DNA of 64,000 bases. Origin: Lacunisphaera sp. (lineage in GTDB: Bacteria; Verrucomicrobiota; Verrucomicrobiia; Opitutales; Opitutaceae). The stretch covers positions 1 through 64,000 of the forward strand of contig JAQSCO010000053.1 in NCBI GenBank assembly GCA_029945445.1, given 5' to 3'. Each line of letters starts with the position of its first letter. Positions within the stretch are counted from its first letter, which is position 1. The position numbers and the translations under genes are program-made. Positions 45,260 to 53,334 of the stretch are shown here, piece by piece. The notes beneath the pieces were generated by a model that did no database searches, was not told the origin of the DNA, and saw only the letters and a program-made list of their open reading frames with translations.

Positions 45260-45745
45260 TCAGTCCGCGCGCGCCTTGCGGTAGGAAGCGTCGAGCTTGT
45301 CCCACGCGAGGATCACATTCTGCTTGGCGGCATCCCACGTGTCGGCTGACGCCGTGCCGAGGGCGGAGAGCTTCTCCTGATAGTTGGCCTCGGAGTTCTT
45401 CAGCTCCTCCATGGCGGCATGGCGGCTGGCGCTGGCCTTGGCCTCGGAATAATCGGCGCGCAGCTCGCTCACCTGCGCCTCCATGCGGGCGGAGAGGGCC
45501 TTGGCGTGCTTGCTGAAGTCGTCGTGCTTGTCGAAGGTGAAGCCCTTGACGTCGGCCCACGCGTCGACGATCGCGACCTTGGCGTCATGCGCGGCTTCCT
45601 GCACGGCGACCTTCGTGTCGTGCGCGGCCTCCTTGACGTTCGCCTTGGCCTCGGTGCGGTCGGACTTGCTGCAGCCAGCAAAAATCAGGGCGGAGCAGCC
45701 GAGCGCGAGAGTGAGCAGGGCGGGAATTTTGTTCTTCGTAGTCAT
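45260..45745 (-). CDS. coiled-coil lipoprotein
   Basis: Protein of 161 residues with a lipoprotein signal (MTTKNKIPALLTLALGCSAL then IFAGC). The mature helix-rich part has repeated KEAAHDTKVAVQEAAHDAKVAI segments and many Ala, Lys, Asp and Glu. It is likely a periplasmic outer-membrane-attached helical lipoprotein; no enzymatic motif. The family name is unknown to me, although such Ala/Asp-rich helical lipoproteins are common in this lineage. Confidence 0.75.
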   Translation of the reverse strand: MTTKNKIPALLTLALGCSALIFAGCSKSDRTEAKANVKEAAHDTKVAVQEAAHDAKVAIVDAWADVKGFTFDKHDDFSKHAKALSARMEAQVSELRADYSEAKASASRHAAMEELKNSEANYQEKLSALGTASADTWDAAKQNVILAWDKLDASYRKARAD

Positions 45746-45883
45746 TGGCCTAATATAGCCCCGGGCGCCCGAATCGGGAATGGGGTGATGACCCCTCGCG
45801 AAGCGGCGGCGCCGGGTGGGCGCTCCGCGGCACAAGCCTTGCCAAGCGCCGGACGGGCGTATGTGCTCCGGAAACATTTCCCC

Positions 45884-48100
45884 ATGTCTACCCACACAAT
45901 CCGCTCCACGGTATCCCGCGTGATGCCGTTTTTCGCCGCCCTCTGCCTCGTCGCCTGTTCGAAGACTGGGCCTAAAGCCACGAGCCCGGAAGCCCAGCCC
46001 GTCGTCAGTAGCCCTGTCACTAAGCCCGCCGAAGCGGCTCCCGCCGCCCTGCCCGACAACCCGCTGCTCGTGGAGAGCCCGCTGCCGCTCCACTACCCGC
46101 AGTTCGACAAGATCAGGAACGAGCACTATGCGCCGGCCTTCGAGCAGGGCATGGCCGAGGATCTCAAAGAGATCGGGGCCATCGCGAACAACCCCGCGAA
46201 GCCGACCTTCGAGAACACGATCATCGCGCTGGAAAAGGCCGGCCCGCTGCTCGACCGCGTCTCCACGGTCTTCTTCAGCCTCTCCGGCGCCAACACCAAT
46301 CCCGAGATGCAGAAGCTGCAGCGCGCCCTCGCACCGAAGCTGGCCGCGCACCGCGACGCCATCACGCTCAACCCCGTGCTTTTCGCCCGCATTGATGCGC
46401 TCAATTCCGCGCGTGACACCCTCGGCCTCGACGCCGAGTCGGCGCGCCTGCTCTGGCGCATCCACCGCGACTTCGTCCGCGCCGGCGCCAAGCTCCCGGC
46501 GGCGGACAAGGAGAAGCTCAAGGCCCTCAACGCCGAGCTCGCCACGCTAACGACCAGCTTCACGCAGAATACCCTCAAGGAGGTCGCCGCCTCCTCCGTG
46601 TTCGTCGACACCAAGGAAGAGCTCGCCGGTCTGACCGACACCGAGATTGCCGCGGCCGCCGCGTCGGCCGCGAAGAACGGCCACGAGGGCAAGTTTGAGA
46701 TCCGCCTGGTGAACACCAGCGGCCAGCCGCCGCTCACCAACCTTACCAACCGCGCCACCCGCGAGAAGGTCATGGCCGCCTCCCTCGCCCGCGGCAGCCG
46801 GGGCGGTGAGTTCGACACCCGCGCCCTCGTCACGGGCATCGCGAAGAAGCGCGCCGAGCGCGCCGCCCTGCTCGGCTTCTCCACCTACGCCGCCTTCTCC
46901 CTCGAGGAGCAGACCGCCGGTTCCGTCGACGTGGTGAACAAGCTGCTCGCCCAGCTCGGGCCCCCGGCCGTGGCCAACGCCCGCCGCGAGGCCGCCGACA
47001 TGCAGGTCATCATCGACCAGGAAAAGGGCGGCTTCCAGCTCGCCGCCTGCGACTGGCAGCTCTACGCCGAGAAGGTCCGCCAGGCCAAATACGATTTCGA
47101 CGAGAAGCAGCTCAAGCCTTACTATGAGCTCAACCACGTCATTCTCGACGGCGTGTTCTTCGCCGCCGGCAAGCTCTACGGTCTCACCTTCAAGGAACGC
47201 CACGACCTGCCCGTCTATGAGCCGACCGTGCGCGTGTTCGACGTGTTCGACGCCGACGGCCAGCAGCTCGCGATCTTCATCGGCGACTACTATGCCCGCT
47301 CCAACAAGAACGGCGGCGCGTGGATGAATGCCTACGTCTCCCAGAACGGCCTGCTCGGCAACCTGCCGGTCGTCGCCAACCACCTCAACATCCCGAAGCC
47401 GCCCGAGGGCCAGCCCACGCTGCTCACGCACGACGAGGTGAAGACCGCCTTTCACGAGTTCGGCCACGCCCTGCACGGCATGTTCTCGCACGTGAAGTAT
47501 CCGCGCTTCTCCGGCACCAGCGTGCCGCGCGACTTCGTCGAGTATCCCTCCCAGGTGAACGAGATGTGGGCCACCTGGCCCGAGATCCTCAAGAATTACG
47601 CGAAGCACTACCAGACCGGCGCACCGCTCCCGCCGGAACTGCTCGCTAAGGTCGAGGCCACGAAGAAGTTCAACCAGGGCTTCTCCACCCTTGAGCTCGT
47701 CGCCGCCAACGTCATCGACCAGGCTTGGCACCAGCTGAAGCCCGACCAGGTGCCTGACGCCGACGGCGTCGTAGCGTTCGAGGCCACCGCACTGCAGAAG
47801 GCCGGGCTGGACTTCGCCCCCGTGCCGCCGCGCTACCGCAGCACCTATTTCTCGCACAGCATGGGCGGCTATGCCGCCGGCTACTACTCCTACTTCTGGA
47901 GCGAGGTGCTCGATGCCGACACCGTCGAGTGGTTCAAGACCCACGGCGGCCTGACGCGCGCCAACGGCGACCGCTTCCGCGCCAAGCTGCTCTCCCGCGG
48001 CGGCAGCGAGAACGCGCTGACGCTGTTCCGCGACATGACCGGCGGCGAACCCGACATCAAGCCGCTGCTCGTCCGCCGCGGCCTCGACGCCGCCAAGTAA
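45884..48100 (+). CDS. M3 family oligopeptidase (Dcp/PrlC-like), lipoprotein
   Basis: Protein of 738 residues with a lipoprotein signal (VMPFFAALCLVAC, Cys at about 25) and a full M3 thimet-type metallopeptidase domain. The zinc motif is HEFGHALHGMFSHV near residue 523, with the third-ligand Glu in DFVEYPSQVNEMWATWPEIL and the C-terminal FSHSMGGYAAGYYSYFWSEVL signature. It should cleave short peptides at the periplasmic side of a membrane. I start at the ATG at 45884, since the open frame upstream is not protein-like. A strong terminator follows at 48126. Confidence 0.94.
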   Translation: MSTHTIRSTVSRVMPFFAALCLVACSKTGPKATSPEAQPVVSSPVTKPAEAAPAALPDNPLLVESPLPLHYPQFDKIRNEHYAPAFEQGMAEDLKEIGAIANNPAKPTFENTIIALEKAGPLLDRVSTVFFSLSGANTNPEMQKLQRALAPKLAAHRDAITLNPVLFARIDALNSARDTLGLDAESARLLWRIHRDFVRAGAKLPAADKEKLKALNAELATLTTSFTQNTLKEVAASSVFVDTKEELAGLTDTEIAAAAASAAKNGHEGKFEIRLVNTSGQPPLTNLTNRATREKVMAASLARGSRGGEFDTRALVTGIAKKRAERAALLGFSTYAAFSLEEQTAGSVDVVNKLLAQLGPPAVANARREAADMQVIIDQEKGGFQLAACDWQLYAEKVRQAKYDFDEKQLKPYYELNHVILDGVFFAAGKLYGLTFKERHDLPVYEPTVRVFDVFDADGQQLAIFIGDYYARSNKNGGAWMNAYVSQNGLLGNLPVVANHLNIPKPPEGQPTLLTHDEVKTAFHEFGHALHGMFSHVKYPRFSGTSVPRDFVEYPSQVNEMWATWPEILKNYAKHYQTGAPLPPELLAKVEATKKFNQGFSTLELVAANVIDQAWHQLKPDQVPDADGVVAFEATALQKAGLDFAPVPPRYRSTYFSHSMGGYAAGYYSYFWSEVLDADTVEWFKTHGGLTRANGDRFRAKLLSRGGSENALTLFRDMTGGEPDIKPLLVRRGLDAAK

Positions 48101-48125
48101 GCGTCGCCCCGTCCCTGCCCTTCCG

Positions 48126-48153
48126 AGCCCCGCGGTCCGCCGCGGGGCTTTTT
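48126..48153 (+). terminator. Rho-independent terminator after the M3 peptidase gene
   Basis: Stem AGCCCCGCGG / CCGCGGGGCT with a TCCG loop, followed by a run of T (ctttttatt). Confidence 0.88.
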
Positions 48154-48225
48154 ATTCTCGGAGCGGAATTTTAGCCGAATTTTCCCAGAACCCCCCGCGA
48201 CGGAGGGCGTCTGCATACCAGCGCC

Positions 48226-48630
48226 ATGAGCACCCAAACCCTCACGCAGGGCATCGCCGTTCCGGTTCGCCGGACCCTGCACATTCTCTACGCCGAAGAC
48301 ATGCGCGAATTGCGCATTCTCCTCGAGGGGGCCCTGGGCCGCGATGGTCACCTGGTGGAATCCGCCCCGGATGGCCTCGTCGCGCTGGGGCGGATCATCA
48401 CCGCGCCAGTCGCCTTCGACCTGCTCATCACCGACCACCAGATGCCGAACATGACGGGCCTCGAGCTGGTCGGCCAGCTGCGCCAGCTCCCGTTCACCGG
48501 CAAGATCATCGTCTTCAGCGCGGAACTAAGCATGGAGGTGGCGGCGGCCTACCGCCGGCTGCGGGTGGACTACATCCTGCCCAAGCCGATCTTCCCCGCC
48601 ACCCTCCGGGCGCTGCTCACGACGCTTTGA
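48226..48630 (+). CDS. single-domain response regulator (REC only)
   Basis: Protein of 134 residues, a paralogue of 44772. Acidic pocket ILYAEDMREL, phospho-Asp in DLLITDHQMPNMTGLE, switch Ser in IIVFSAELS, and Lys in DYILPKPIF. There is no output domain. A short N-terminal tail is less basic than in the paralogue. The gene stands alone, between the M3 terminator and the GH3 gene. Confidence 0.9.
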   Translation: MSTQTLTQGIAVPVRRTLHILYAEDMRELRILLEGALGRDGHLVESAPDGLVALGRIITAPVAFDLLITDHQMPNMTGLELVGQLRQLPFTGKIIVFSAELSMEVAAAYRRLRVDYILPKPIFPATLRALLTTL

Positions 48631-48708
48631 CGCGCCCGGATTCTTCCGCAGCGCAACCGAAGGTTCAATCCGTTGGACAAGGTCCGGTCCGCCCGCAAAC
48701 CTGAGGGG

Positions 48709-50574
48709 ATGAAGTATCTGCCCCTGCTCGCCGTGGTCGCCATCTTCGCCCTGGGCCGGTCGAACGGGCTGGCCGCCGCCGAAGCTCCCTACCAGTTCAT
48801 GACGCCGGGCAGCGAGATCGACCGTCGCGCCGCCGCCCTGGTAAGGGAGATGACGCTGGCCGAGAAAATCGGGCAGATGACACAGGTCGACTGCAATGCC
48901 CTGCTGAACCGCGAGGAGATCACGAAGTATTTTCTCGGCTCCGTGGTAAGCGGCGGCAGCTCCGATCCCCAGGCCGGCAACACCGCGCGCGACTGGGCCG
49001 ACCATTACGACGCGCACCAGCAGCCCGCGCTGCTCACGCGCCTGAAGATCCCGATGCTCTACGGCGTCGACGCCGTGCACGGCCACAACAACGTGATCGG
49101 GGCGACGATTTTCCCGCACAACATCGGCCTCGGCGCCACGCGCGATCCGGCGCTGGTCGAGGCGATGGGCCGGGTGGTCGCCCGCGAGATCGCCGCCACG
49201 GGCGTCGACTGGACGTTCGCCCCCGGCGTGATCGTGGCCCGGGACGAGCGCTGGGGCCGCACGTATGAGAGCTTCGCGGAGGAGCCCGCCCTCGTCGGCG
49301 AACTCGGCGCGGCCTTCGTCCGCGGACTGCAGATGCCAAGCCTGGCCGATCCCACCGCCATCCTTGCCTGCGCGAAGCATTTTCTCGGCGACGGCGGCAC
49401 CACCGGCGGCGTGGACCAGGGGGACACCCGGATGGAGGAACCCGAACTGCGCCGGGTGTTTCTCGCGCCCTACCTGCCGGCCATCCGCGCCGGCGTGGGG
49501 TCCATCATGGTTTCCTACAGCAGCTGGAACGGCCTGAAGATGCACGGGCACCGTTACCTCCTCACCGACGTGCTGAAGCACGAGCACGGTTTCCGCGGCT
49601 TCCTCGTCTCGGACTGGGCGGCGATCGACCAGCTGCCGGGTGACTTCAAGTCCGACATCGCGACCTCCATCAACGCTGGCCTCGACATGGTCATGATCCC
49701 GAACGGCCCCCACGGTAAACCCTCGGGCAAGCCGAACACCTACGTCGAGTTCATCACCTACCTTAAGGAGCTCGTCCAGGCCGGCCGCGTGCCACTGGCC
49801 CGCATTGACGACGCCGTGGAGCGCATCCTCCGGGTGAAACTCGAAATGGGCCTCTTCGAGCATCCCTTCACGGACCGCAGCCTGTTGTCCGAGGTCGGCC
49901 GTCCCGCTCACCGCGAACTCGCCCGCCGCGCCGTGCGCGAATCGCTCGTGCTCTTGAAGAACGAAAATCGCACGCTGCCCCTCGCCAAGACCGCCCACCG
50001 CCTCGTGCTCGCCGGCAACGGCGCCGACGATCTCGGCCGCCAGTGCGGCGGCTGGACCATTTCCTGGCAGGGCAAACCCGGCAAGGTGACCGAAGGCGGC
50101 ACGACGATTCTCGAGGCGTTCCGCCAGAGCGTCGGCCCGAATTGCGAAATCACCTGCAGTGCCGATGCCTCCGCGGCGAAAGGCGCGGACGCCGTCGTCG
50201 TCGTGCTCGCGGAGGATCCCTACGCCGAGGGCAAGGGCGACCGGCATGACCTCGCTCTGCCGCCCGGACAACTCGCCGTGCTGCGCAACGCCAAGGCCAG
50301 CGGCGCGCCCGTCGTGCTCGTGCTGCTCTCCGGTCGCCCGCTCATCCTCGACGCCGCGCTCGGCCTCGCGGACGCCGTCGTCGCCGCCTGGCTGCCCGGC
50401 ACCGAGGGCCGCGGCTTGACCGATGTGCTGCTCGGCGACCATGCGCCGACCGGCAAGCTCTCCTTCTCGTGGCCGCGCAGCATGGCGCAGATCCCAGTGA
50501 ATGTCGGCGACGCGACTTACGACCCGCTGTTCCCTTTCGGCTTCGGGCTCACTTACGGTCAGATTAGGAAGTGA
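48709..50574 (+). CDS. GH3 family beta-glucosidase
   Basis: Exported protein of 621 residues with a signal peptide ([20 protein letters not shown]) and two GH3 domains. The N-terminal barrel carries [15 protein letters not shown], the substrate loop [10 protein letters not shown], the KHFLGDGGT motif, and the nucleophile Asp in [10 protein letters not shown]. The C-terminal sandwich holds [14 protein letters not shown]. No C-terminal fibronectin domain is present, so it is a two-domain exoglucosidase of ExoP type. The ATG at 48709 has GAGGGG just before it. The decayed symporter remnant follows directly downstream. Confidence 0.93.
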   Translation: MKYLPLLAVVAIFALGRSNGLAAAEAPYQFMTPGSEIDRRAAALVREMTLAEKIGQMTQVDCNALLNREEITKYFLGSVVSGGSSDPQAGNTARDWADHYDAHQQPALLTRLKIPMLYGVDAVHGHNNVIGATIFPHNIGLGATRDPALVEAMGRVVAREIAATGVDWTFAPGVIVARDERWGRTYESFAEEPALVGELGAAFVRGLQMPSLADPTAILACAKHFLGDGGTTGGVDQGDTRMEEPELRRVFLAPYLPAIRAGVGSIMVSYSSWNGLKMHGHRYLLTDVLKHEHGFRGFLVSDWAAIDQLPGDFKSDIATSINAGLDMVMIPNGPHGKPSGKPNTYVEFITYLKELVQAGRVPLARIDDAVERILRVKLEMGLFEHPFTDRSLLSEVGRPAHRELARRAVRESLVLLKNENRTLPLAKTAHRLVLAGNGADDLGRQCGGWTISWQGKPGKVTEGGTTILEAFRQSVGPNCEITCSADASAAKGADAVVVVLAEDPYAEGKGDRHDLALPPGQLAVLRNAKASGAPVVLVLLSGRPLILDAALGLADAVVAAWLPGTEGRGLTDVLLGDHAPTGKLSFSWPRSMAQIPVNVGDATYDPLFPFGFGLTYGQIRK

Positions 50575-50616
50575 ACGCGGTGTCGCCGGGGCCCGCTGGA
50601 GCTTCCGTCCTGCCCC

Positions 50617-51038
50617 ATGGCGGCCACCCCCTTGATCCAGCTGGGTGTCTTTCTCGGCTTGAACGCGCTGGTCGGCGACATCACCTGGCTCCATCGCCAC
50701 AAGTCCACCCGCTCGACCGACGACACCAAGGAATATTTCTGCCGCTCTACTATAAATACCAGTGCACGACGGTCACGGAATTGTTCGGGCGCGGCCATGA
50801 CAACAAGCCCATCCGCGCGACGGTCTCGGCCACTTTCCTCTTCGGCTCCGGCTTCTACGCGCTGTTCGCGTTTGCCCGGCCGGCCCCGTGGCACTTCCTC
50901 CACTCCCTGGCGCTCACCGTCTAGGCGTGCCTCGGCTTCGCCCTGGGGCTCAACCGGATCGCCTTCGGCAGGAAAGCCGAGTTCGAACTCAGGACCCCCC
51001 AAGCCTGGCGCGAGGCCCGGGCCACACTCAGAAGCTGA
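50617..51038 (+). pseudogene. decayed sodium:solute symporter (SSS family)
   Basis: The first frame encodes LIQLGVFLGLNALVGDITW plus STRSTDDTKEYF, which looks like SSS TM1 and the TDDYFLAG motif region. It then switches frame to LPLYYKYQCTTVTELFGRG and PIRATVSATFLFGSGFYALF, an SSS TM2/TM3 region. Next is a jump to a C-terminal segment (HSLALTV-stop-ACLGFALGLNRIAFG) with a TAG at 50922. It ends at 51036-51038. So it has at least two deletions, one frame change and one in-frame stop. An intact homologue would be about 500-600 residues. It sits beside the GH3 gene, possibly once its sugar importer. Confidence 0.8.
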
Positions 51039-51062
51039 GCCCCATCCAACTCTCCCCGAGCT

Positions 51063-51122
51063 TTAGTATACTATTAGTTGACAATAATGATCGGACTTAG
51101 ATGTCAACTAATAGTATACTAA
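51063..51122. repeat. AT-rich perfect inverted repeat, copy 2
   Basis: Perfect 21-bp arms at 51063-51083 and 51102-51122 with an 18-base loop. The arms share AGTATACTATTAGTTGACA (19 bases) with copy 1 at 24682, while the loops differ. It lies between the symporter remnant (plus) and the reductase gene (minus), again a convergent junction. Confidence 0.9.
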
Positions 51123-51171
51123 GGCTCGGGGCCTCCTGGGCTTGCTGGCCGCCGGGCCGGTTGCGCGGCCG

Positions 51172-52050
51172 CTATTTTCCCCGCGCCATGGCCTCGAGCA
51201 ATGCGACGGCCATCTGGTTGTAAGGGGTCGGGATGCCGTGCTCCCGGCCCAGCCGCACGATGACCCCGTTGCGCGCGTCGATCTCCATCGGCCGGCCGGC
51301 CGCGCGGTCCGCGTGGATGGAATTCACCGAGTCCGGCGGCGCCGCGCGCTGGCTGGCCAGGATTTTCTCGGGCAACCCCTCCTCAAACACCGCGCCCTCG
51401 GCCCGGCCGACCGCCATGCATTCGCGCACCATGGCCTTGAGCAGGTCGCCGAGTTGCTCGTCGTGCATCGCCGCGGTCGGCTGCAGCAGCAGGGCGTTGA
51501 TGACACCGGACGAATTGAGGCAAAGCTTGCGCCACACTGCGCTCTTGAGGTCGGGCGTAACCGACACCTCCACCGGCGTGCCGGCGAAGAGCGCCACGAA
51601 CCCGCGGCCGCGCGCGTCGTCCTGCACGACCATCCTGGCCGGGCCGCGCTGGCGGATGTGCGTCGGATCAGTGCGCTCGGCTGGACAATCCACCATGACG
51701 GGCACGAGCTGCGCGGCAGGCACATACGCCGCGAAGCGTTCGCGGTGCTCAACGCCGTTCTGCAAAATTGCGACCGGTGCGCCCTCGGCGGCGAGGCCCT
51801 TGAGCCACGCCGCCGCGCCCGCAGCATCATAGGCCTTGGTCGCCACCAGCACCCAGTCCACCGGCGTCGCCTGCGCGGGGTCGGTCAGCACCGCCGGCTT
51901 TGCCGTGATCGAACCATGCGGCGTCTCGACATGCAGTCCGCCCAGCGGGCGCCGCGCGCAGAGTGTGACCCGATGCCGGCCGGTTGTCTCCAACCACGCG
52001 GCGATGACGCCGCCGACGGCGCCGGGACCAACGAGTGCGATGCGTGCCAT
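51172..52050 (-). CDS. panE: ketopantoate reductase family protein (ApbA/PanE)
   Basis: Protein of 292 residues. The N-terminal Rossmann fold is MARIALVGPGAVGGVIAAWL with GPGAVGG, and VLVATKAYD and AILQNGVEH follow. The C-terminal domain holds the catalytic Lys in WRKLCLNSSGVINALL and EIDARNGVIVRLGREHGIPTPYN. The family reduces 2-dehydropantoate to pantoate for CoA synthesis with NADPH, but paralogues of other function exist, so the gene name is provisional. It is divergent from the aldo/keto reductase at 52162; the 111-bp gap shows no distinctive operator. Confidence 0.85.
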   Translation of the reverse strand: MARIALVGPGAVGGVIAAWLETTGRHRVTLCARRPLGGLHVETPHGSITAKPAVLTDPAQATPVDWVLVATKAYDAAGAAAWLKGLAAEGAPVAILQNGVEHRERFAAYVPAAQLVPVMVDCPAERTDPTHIRQRGPARMVVQDDARGRGFVALFAGTPVEVSVTPDLKSAVWRKLCLNSSGVINALLLQPTAAMHDEQLGDLLKAMVRECMAVGRAEGAVFEEGLPEKILASQRAAPPDSVNSIHADRAAGRPMEIDARNGVIVRLGREHGIPTPYNQMAVALLEAMARGK

Positions 52051-52161
52051 GCCCCGAGCCTTGCGGGCCACTCCGCGCCGCGTCCATCCCAATCCCCAAT
52101 TATGCTGCGCTCGGGTATGGACAACCCGCCGCGCGTTGGCGCATGTTGGGCGGACAAGCCC

Positions 52162-53157
52162 ATGCCCCACGAGCCTGCCGCCAACCGCTACGCCAATCCC
52201 GCCCTCTACCAGCGCTGCGGCCGCAGCGGACTGAAGCTGCCCCGCCTCTCGCTCGGGCTCTGGCACAATTTTGGCGACGACGTTAAACAGGAAAATGCGC
52301 GAGCCCTCGTGCTGCGCGCGTTCGACCTCGGCATCACGCACTTCGACCTCGCCAACAACTACGGCCCGCCGCCCGGCGCGGCCGAGCGGAACTTCGGCCG
52401 CATCCTCCACGCCGACCTCGCCGCGCACCGCGACGAGCTGATCATCTCCAGCAAGGCCGGCTATCTCATGTGGGACGGTCCCTACGGCGAATGGGGCACG
52501 CGCAAATACGTCCTCGCGAGCCTCGACCAAAGCCTCACGCGCCTGGGCCTCGACTACGTCGACATCTTCTACAGCCACCGGCCCGACCCGAACACGCCGC
52601 TCGAGGAGACGATGGGCGCGCTCACCCACGCCGTCCGCTCCGGCAAGGCGCTCTACGTCGGCCTCTCCAACTACAACCCGGAGCAGACCGCCGCGGCGGC
52701 GAAACTGCTGCGCGAGGCCGGCACGCCGTGCCTCATCCACCAGCCGAAATACCACATGTTCGACCGCTGGGTGGAGCATGGCCTGCTCGACGTGCTCACG
52801 CGCGAGGGCATCGGCTGCATCCCCTTCTGCCCCCTCGCGCAGGGTTTGTTGACCAGCCGCTACCTCAACGGCATCCCCGCTGATTCTCGCGCCGGCCACG
52901 ATCCGCGCTTCCTCAAACCGGAGGACATCACCGAGCAGCGCGTCGGTCTCATCCGCCGGCTCAACGACCTCGCCCAGCAACGCGGCCAGTCGCTTGCGCA
53001 GATGGCCCTCGCTTGGGTGCTGCGTTCGCCGGCTATCACGACCGCGCTGATCGGCGCGAGCCGCGTTTCCCAGATCGAGGAAAACCTCGGCGCCCTGAAG
53101 AACCTGGCGTTCTCGCAGGAAGAACTCGCGGCCATCGACAGGATCCTGGCGGGTTGA
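52162..53157 (+). CDS. YghZ-type aldo/keto reductase
   Basis: Cytoplasmic reductase of 331 residues of the AKR14 (YghZ/GPR) type. YQRCGRSGLKLPRLSLGLWHNFG opens the barrel. The group-specific FDLGITHFDLANNYGPPPGAAERNFG holds the catalytic Asp and Tyr, and ISSKAGYLMWDGPYGEWGT supplies the Lys. DIFYSHRPDPNTPLEET supplies the His, and LIGASRVSQIEENLGAL binds the cofactor. Characterised members reduce L-glyceraldehyde 3-phosphate and methylglyoxal. The ATG at 52162 starts the homology; the frame is open further upstream without homology. Confidence 0.92.
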   Translation: MPHEPAANRYANPALYQRCGRSGLKLPRLSLGLWHNFGDDVKQENARALVLRAFDLGITHFDLANNYGPPPGAAERNFGRILHADLAAHRDELIISSKAGYLMWDGPYGEWGTRKYVLASLDQSLTRLGLDYVDIFYSHRPDPNTPLEETMGALTHAVRSGKALYVGLSNYNPEQTAAAAKLLREAGTPCLIHQPKYHMFDRWVEHGLLDVLTREGIGCIPFCPLAQGLLTSRYLNGIPADSRAGHDPRFLKPEDITEQRVGLIRRLNDLAQQRGQSLAQMALAWVLRSPAITTALIGASRVSQIEENLGALKNLAFSQEELAAIDRILAG

Positions 53158-53159
53158 AG

Positions 53160-53211
53160 TAGGGCGGTCACTCCGCGGACCGCCGCGGCACGGAGCGGAG
53201 TCCGCGCCCTA
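53160..53211. repeat. TAGGGCG...CGCCCTA palindromic repeat
   Basis: Ends TAGGGCG and CGCCCTA enclose CGGTCactCCGCGGACCGCCGC and GAGCGGAGTCCGCG-type pairings. It shares its AGGGGCGGTCACTC-like opening with 55672-55786. It lies directly after the aldo/keto reductase stop. Confidence 0.65.
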
Positions 53212-53224
53212 ACCCGGCTTGCAA

Positions 53225-53284
53225 GTGGCCTCGGCTTCCAGCCGATGAGTCTTAGAGCCCCTGCAGGCTGGAAGCCGCAGCCAC
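53225..53284. repeat. GTGGCctCGGCTTCCAGCC palindromic repeat
   Basis: GTGGCctCGGCTTCCAGCC (53225-53243) and GGCTGGAAGCCGcaGCCAC (53266-53284) are inverse complements with two mismatches over 19 bases. The loop is about 22 bases. It lies 50 bases upstream of the GH43-fusion start. Confidence 0.7.
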
Positions 53285-53334
53285 ATAGAACCCTCTGGCT
53301 TGCGCCGTCGCGGCCGGTGCGCCAGCCTCCGGGC

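Noticed and set aside
45419-45883. N-terminal extension of the M3 peptidase frame
   Set aside because: It overlaps the oppositely oriented lipoprotein gene and lacks homology; the lipoprotein signal starts at 45884.
48526-50700. Minus-strand open frame of 724 codons
   Set aside because: Opposite the GH3 glucosidase; shadow of its third-codon GC bias.
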